Positions 12,530 to 13,462 of a DNA stretch of 13,462 bases are shown here, piece by piece. The notes beneath the pieces were generated by a model, which was not told where the DNA came from, searched no databases, and saw only the letters and a list, made by a program, of their open reading frames with translations. The stretch is from assembly GCA_021106995.1 (NCBI GenBank), contig JAIOTG010000044.1, positions 1-13,462 of the forward strand, given 5' to 3'. Every line of letters starts with the position of its first letter. Within the stretch, counting starts at the first letter, position 1. This stretch comes from a bacterium. GTDB lineage: Bacteria; Patescibacteriota; Patescibacteriia; Patescibacteriales; JAGXOH01. A program made the position numbers and the translations under genes.

Positions 12530-13462
12530 TTTTTTTTAAAAGATTTTTTTAGATATTGTCCGGTATAACTTTTTTTTATTTCAGCTACCTCTTTCGGAGT
12601 TCCCTCGGCTATAATACTTCCACCCTTGTCTCCTCCTTCGGGACCAAGATCAATAATCCAATCTGTTGATTTTATAACATCCAAATTGTGCTCAATAATT
12701 AAAACAGTATTTCCTCTGTCTATAAGTTTGTTTAATACTTTTAGTAGTTTTCTTATATCTTCAAAATGAAGTCCAGTAGTTGGTTCATCTAATATGTAAA
12801 AAGTTCTTCCAGTTGATTTTTTAGCAAGTTCTGTGGCCAATTTTATTCTTTGGGCTTCTCCTCCTGAAAGGGTGGTAGCAGGTTGACCTAGTTTAATATA
12901 ACCCAGACCTACCTCAACTAGCATTTTCATTTTTTGATGTACTGACGGAATATTTTTGAAAAATTTCATTGCTTCTTCAACTGTCATTTCAAGAATTTCT
13001 GCTATATTTTTTTCTTTATAATGAATTTCTAAAGCTTCTTTATTGTATCTTTTCCCGTGACAAACCTCACATTCAACATAAACATCAGGCAAAAATTGCA
13101 TTTCTATTTTTATCATCCCATCTCCTTTACAAGCTTCACATCTGCCACCCACTACATTAAAGGAAAATCTTCCTGGTTTATAACCTCTTATTTTAGCTTC
13201 AGGTAAAGAGGTAAATAATTCTCTAATAGGGGTAAAGGATCCAGTGTAGGTGGCTGGATTGGATCTTGGGGTTCTCCCTATTGGTGATTGATCTATGTTT
13301 ATTATTTTATCTATATATCTTAAGCCTTCTATTCTGTCATGAGCTCCGGGTTCGTTTTTAGCTCGATAAAATTTTTGAGCTAGAGCTTTGGCTAGGATAT
13401 CGGTCATTAAAGTAGATTTTCCAGAACCAGACACTCCTGTTAGAGCCACTAATTTTCCTAAA
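12526..13462 (-). CDS. uvrA: Excinuclease ABC subunit A, C-terminal third (partial)
   Basis: UvrA is the damage-sensing ABC-type ATPase of nucleotide excision repair, acting as a dimer with UvrB. This window holds the second ATPase module, about 311 residues of a protein usually near 940. Visible are Walker [10 protein letters not shown], the zinc module with CEAC and CEVC pairs flanking the [12 protein letters not shown] segment, the ABC signature LSGGEAQR, Walker B with [11 protein letters not shown] and the H-loop in IIEHNLDV, ending in SFKKN. The frame is open to the window edge ([14 protein letters not shown]), so the GTG at 13449 is an internal Val and not a start. Its stop is the reverse complement of CTA at 12526-12528, overlapping the AMMECR1 stop. 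It converges on the plus-strand operon with no terminator between. Confidence 0.96.
   Translation of the reverse strand, partial: LGKLVALTGVSGSGKSTLMTDILAKALAQKFYRAKNEPGAHDRIEGLRYIDKIINIDQSPIGRTPRSNPATYTGSFTPIRELFTSLPEAKIRGYKPGRFSFNVVGGRCEACKGDGMIKIEMQFLPDVYVECEVCHGKRYNKEALEIHYKEKNIAEILEMTVEEAMKFFKNIPSVHQKMKMLVEVGLGYIKLGQPATTLSGGEAQRIKLATELAKKSTGRTFYILDEPTTGLHFEDIRKLLKVLNKLIDRGNTVLIIEHNLDVIKSTDWIIDLGPEGGDKGGSIIAEGTPKEVAEIKKSYTGQYLKKSFKKN

Noticed and set aside
13447..13449. GTG start for the uvrA fragment
   Set aside because: The frame is open upstream to the window edge and the preceding residues (LGKLV) are typical of UvrA just before the second Walker A, so this is an internal Val codon.

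Overview
This is a compact, low-GC bacterial chromosome segment with short intergenic gaps, almost no Shine-Dalgarno sequences and housekeeping genes on both strands. The gene content fits a small-genome Patescibacteria/CPR-type bacterium: S16 with a K/E-rich tail next to a KH protein, a type IV pilus assembly ATPase, a short IspG and a translin-family protein. That lineage is an inference from gene content and style; no rRNA or other decisive marker is present. All stops behave as in the standard code.

Layout. (1) 1-620: a lone CheY-like receiver protein with its own consensus promoter, the only strong Shine-Dalgarno sequence in the window, and a GC-rich terminator. (2) 620-1712: a promoter, then rpsP (S16) and khpA (KH RNA-binding protein), closed by two successive hairpin terminators. 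(3) 1720-5916: an extended -10 promoter, a 14-bp inverted repeat, a polytopic membrane protein, and a 1014-residue protein that is two complete PilB/GspE ATPases fused head to tail. (4) 5917-6564: a heptamer-repeat/palindrome element touching the start of a translin/TRAX-family gene. (5) 6612-8505, minus strand: ispH then ispG, the last two enzymes of the MEP isoprenoid pathway, overlapping by 14 bp. (6) 8541-12529, plus strand, from a consensus promoter divergent to ispH: an amino-acid permease-like transporter, a YfcE/MJ0936-type metallophosphoesterase, an inositol-monophosphatase-family enzyme, and a MEMO-AMMECR1 pair separated by a one-base frame change. (7) 12526-13462, minus strand: the C-terminal third of UvrA, running off the window, whose stop codon shares a CTAG with the stop of the AMMECR1 frame.

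How the genes relate. IspH and IspG act consecutively in IPP/DMAPP synthesis. The plus-strand cluster in (6) has gaps of 3-14 bp and is probably one transcript, but its members do not form an obvious single pathway. The most noteworthy items are the fused double PilB ATPase, the bacterial translin/TRAX homologue with its odd upstream element, and the broken (or recoded) MEMO-AMMECR1 fusion. No tRNA, rRNA, CRISPR array, insertion sequence or integrase was seen.
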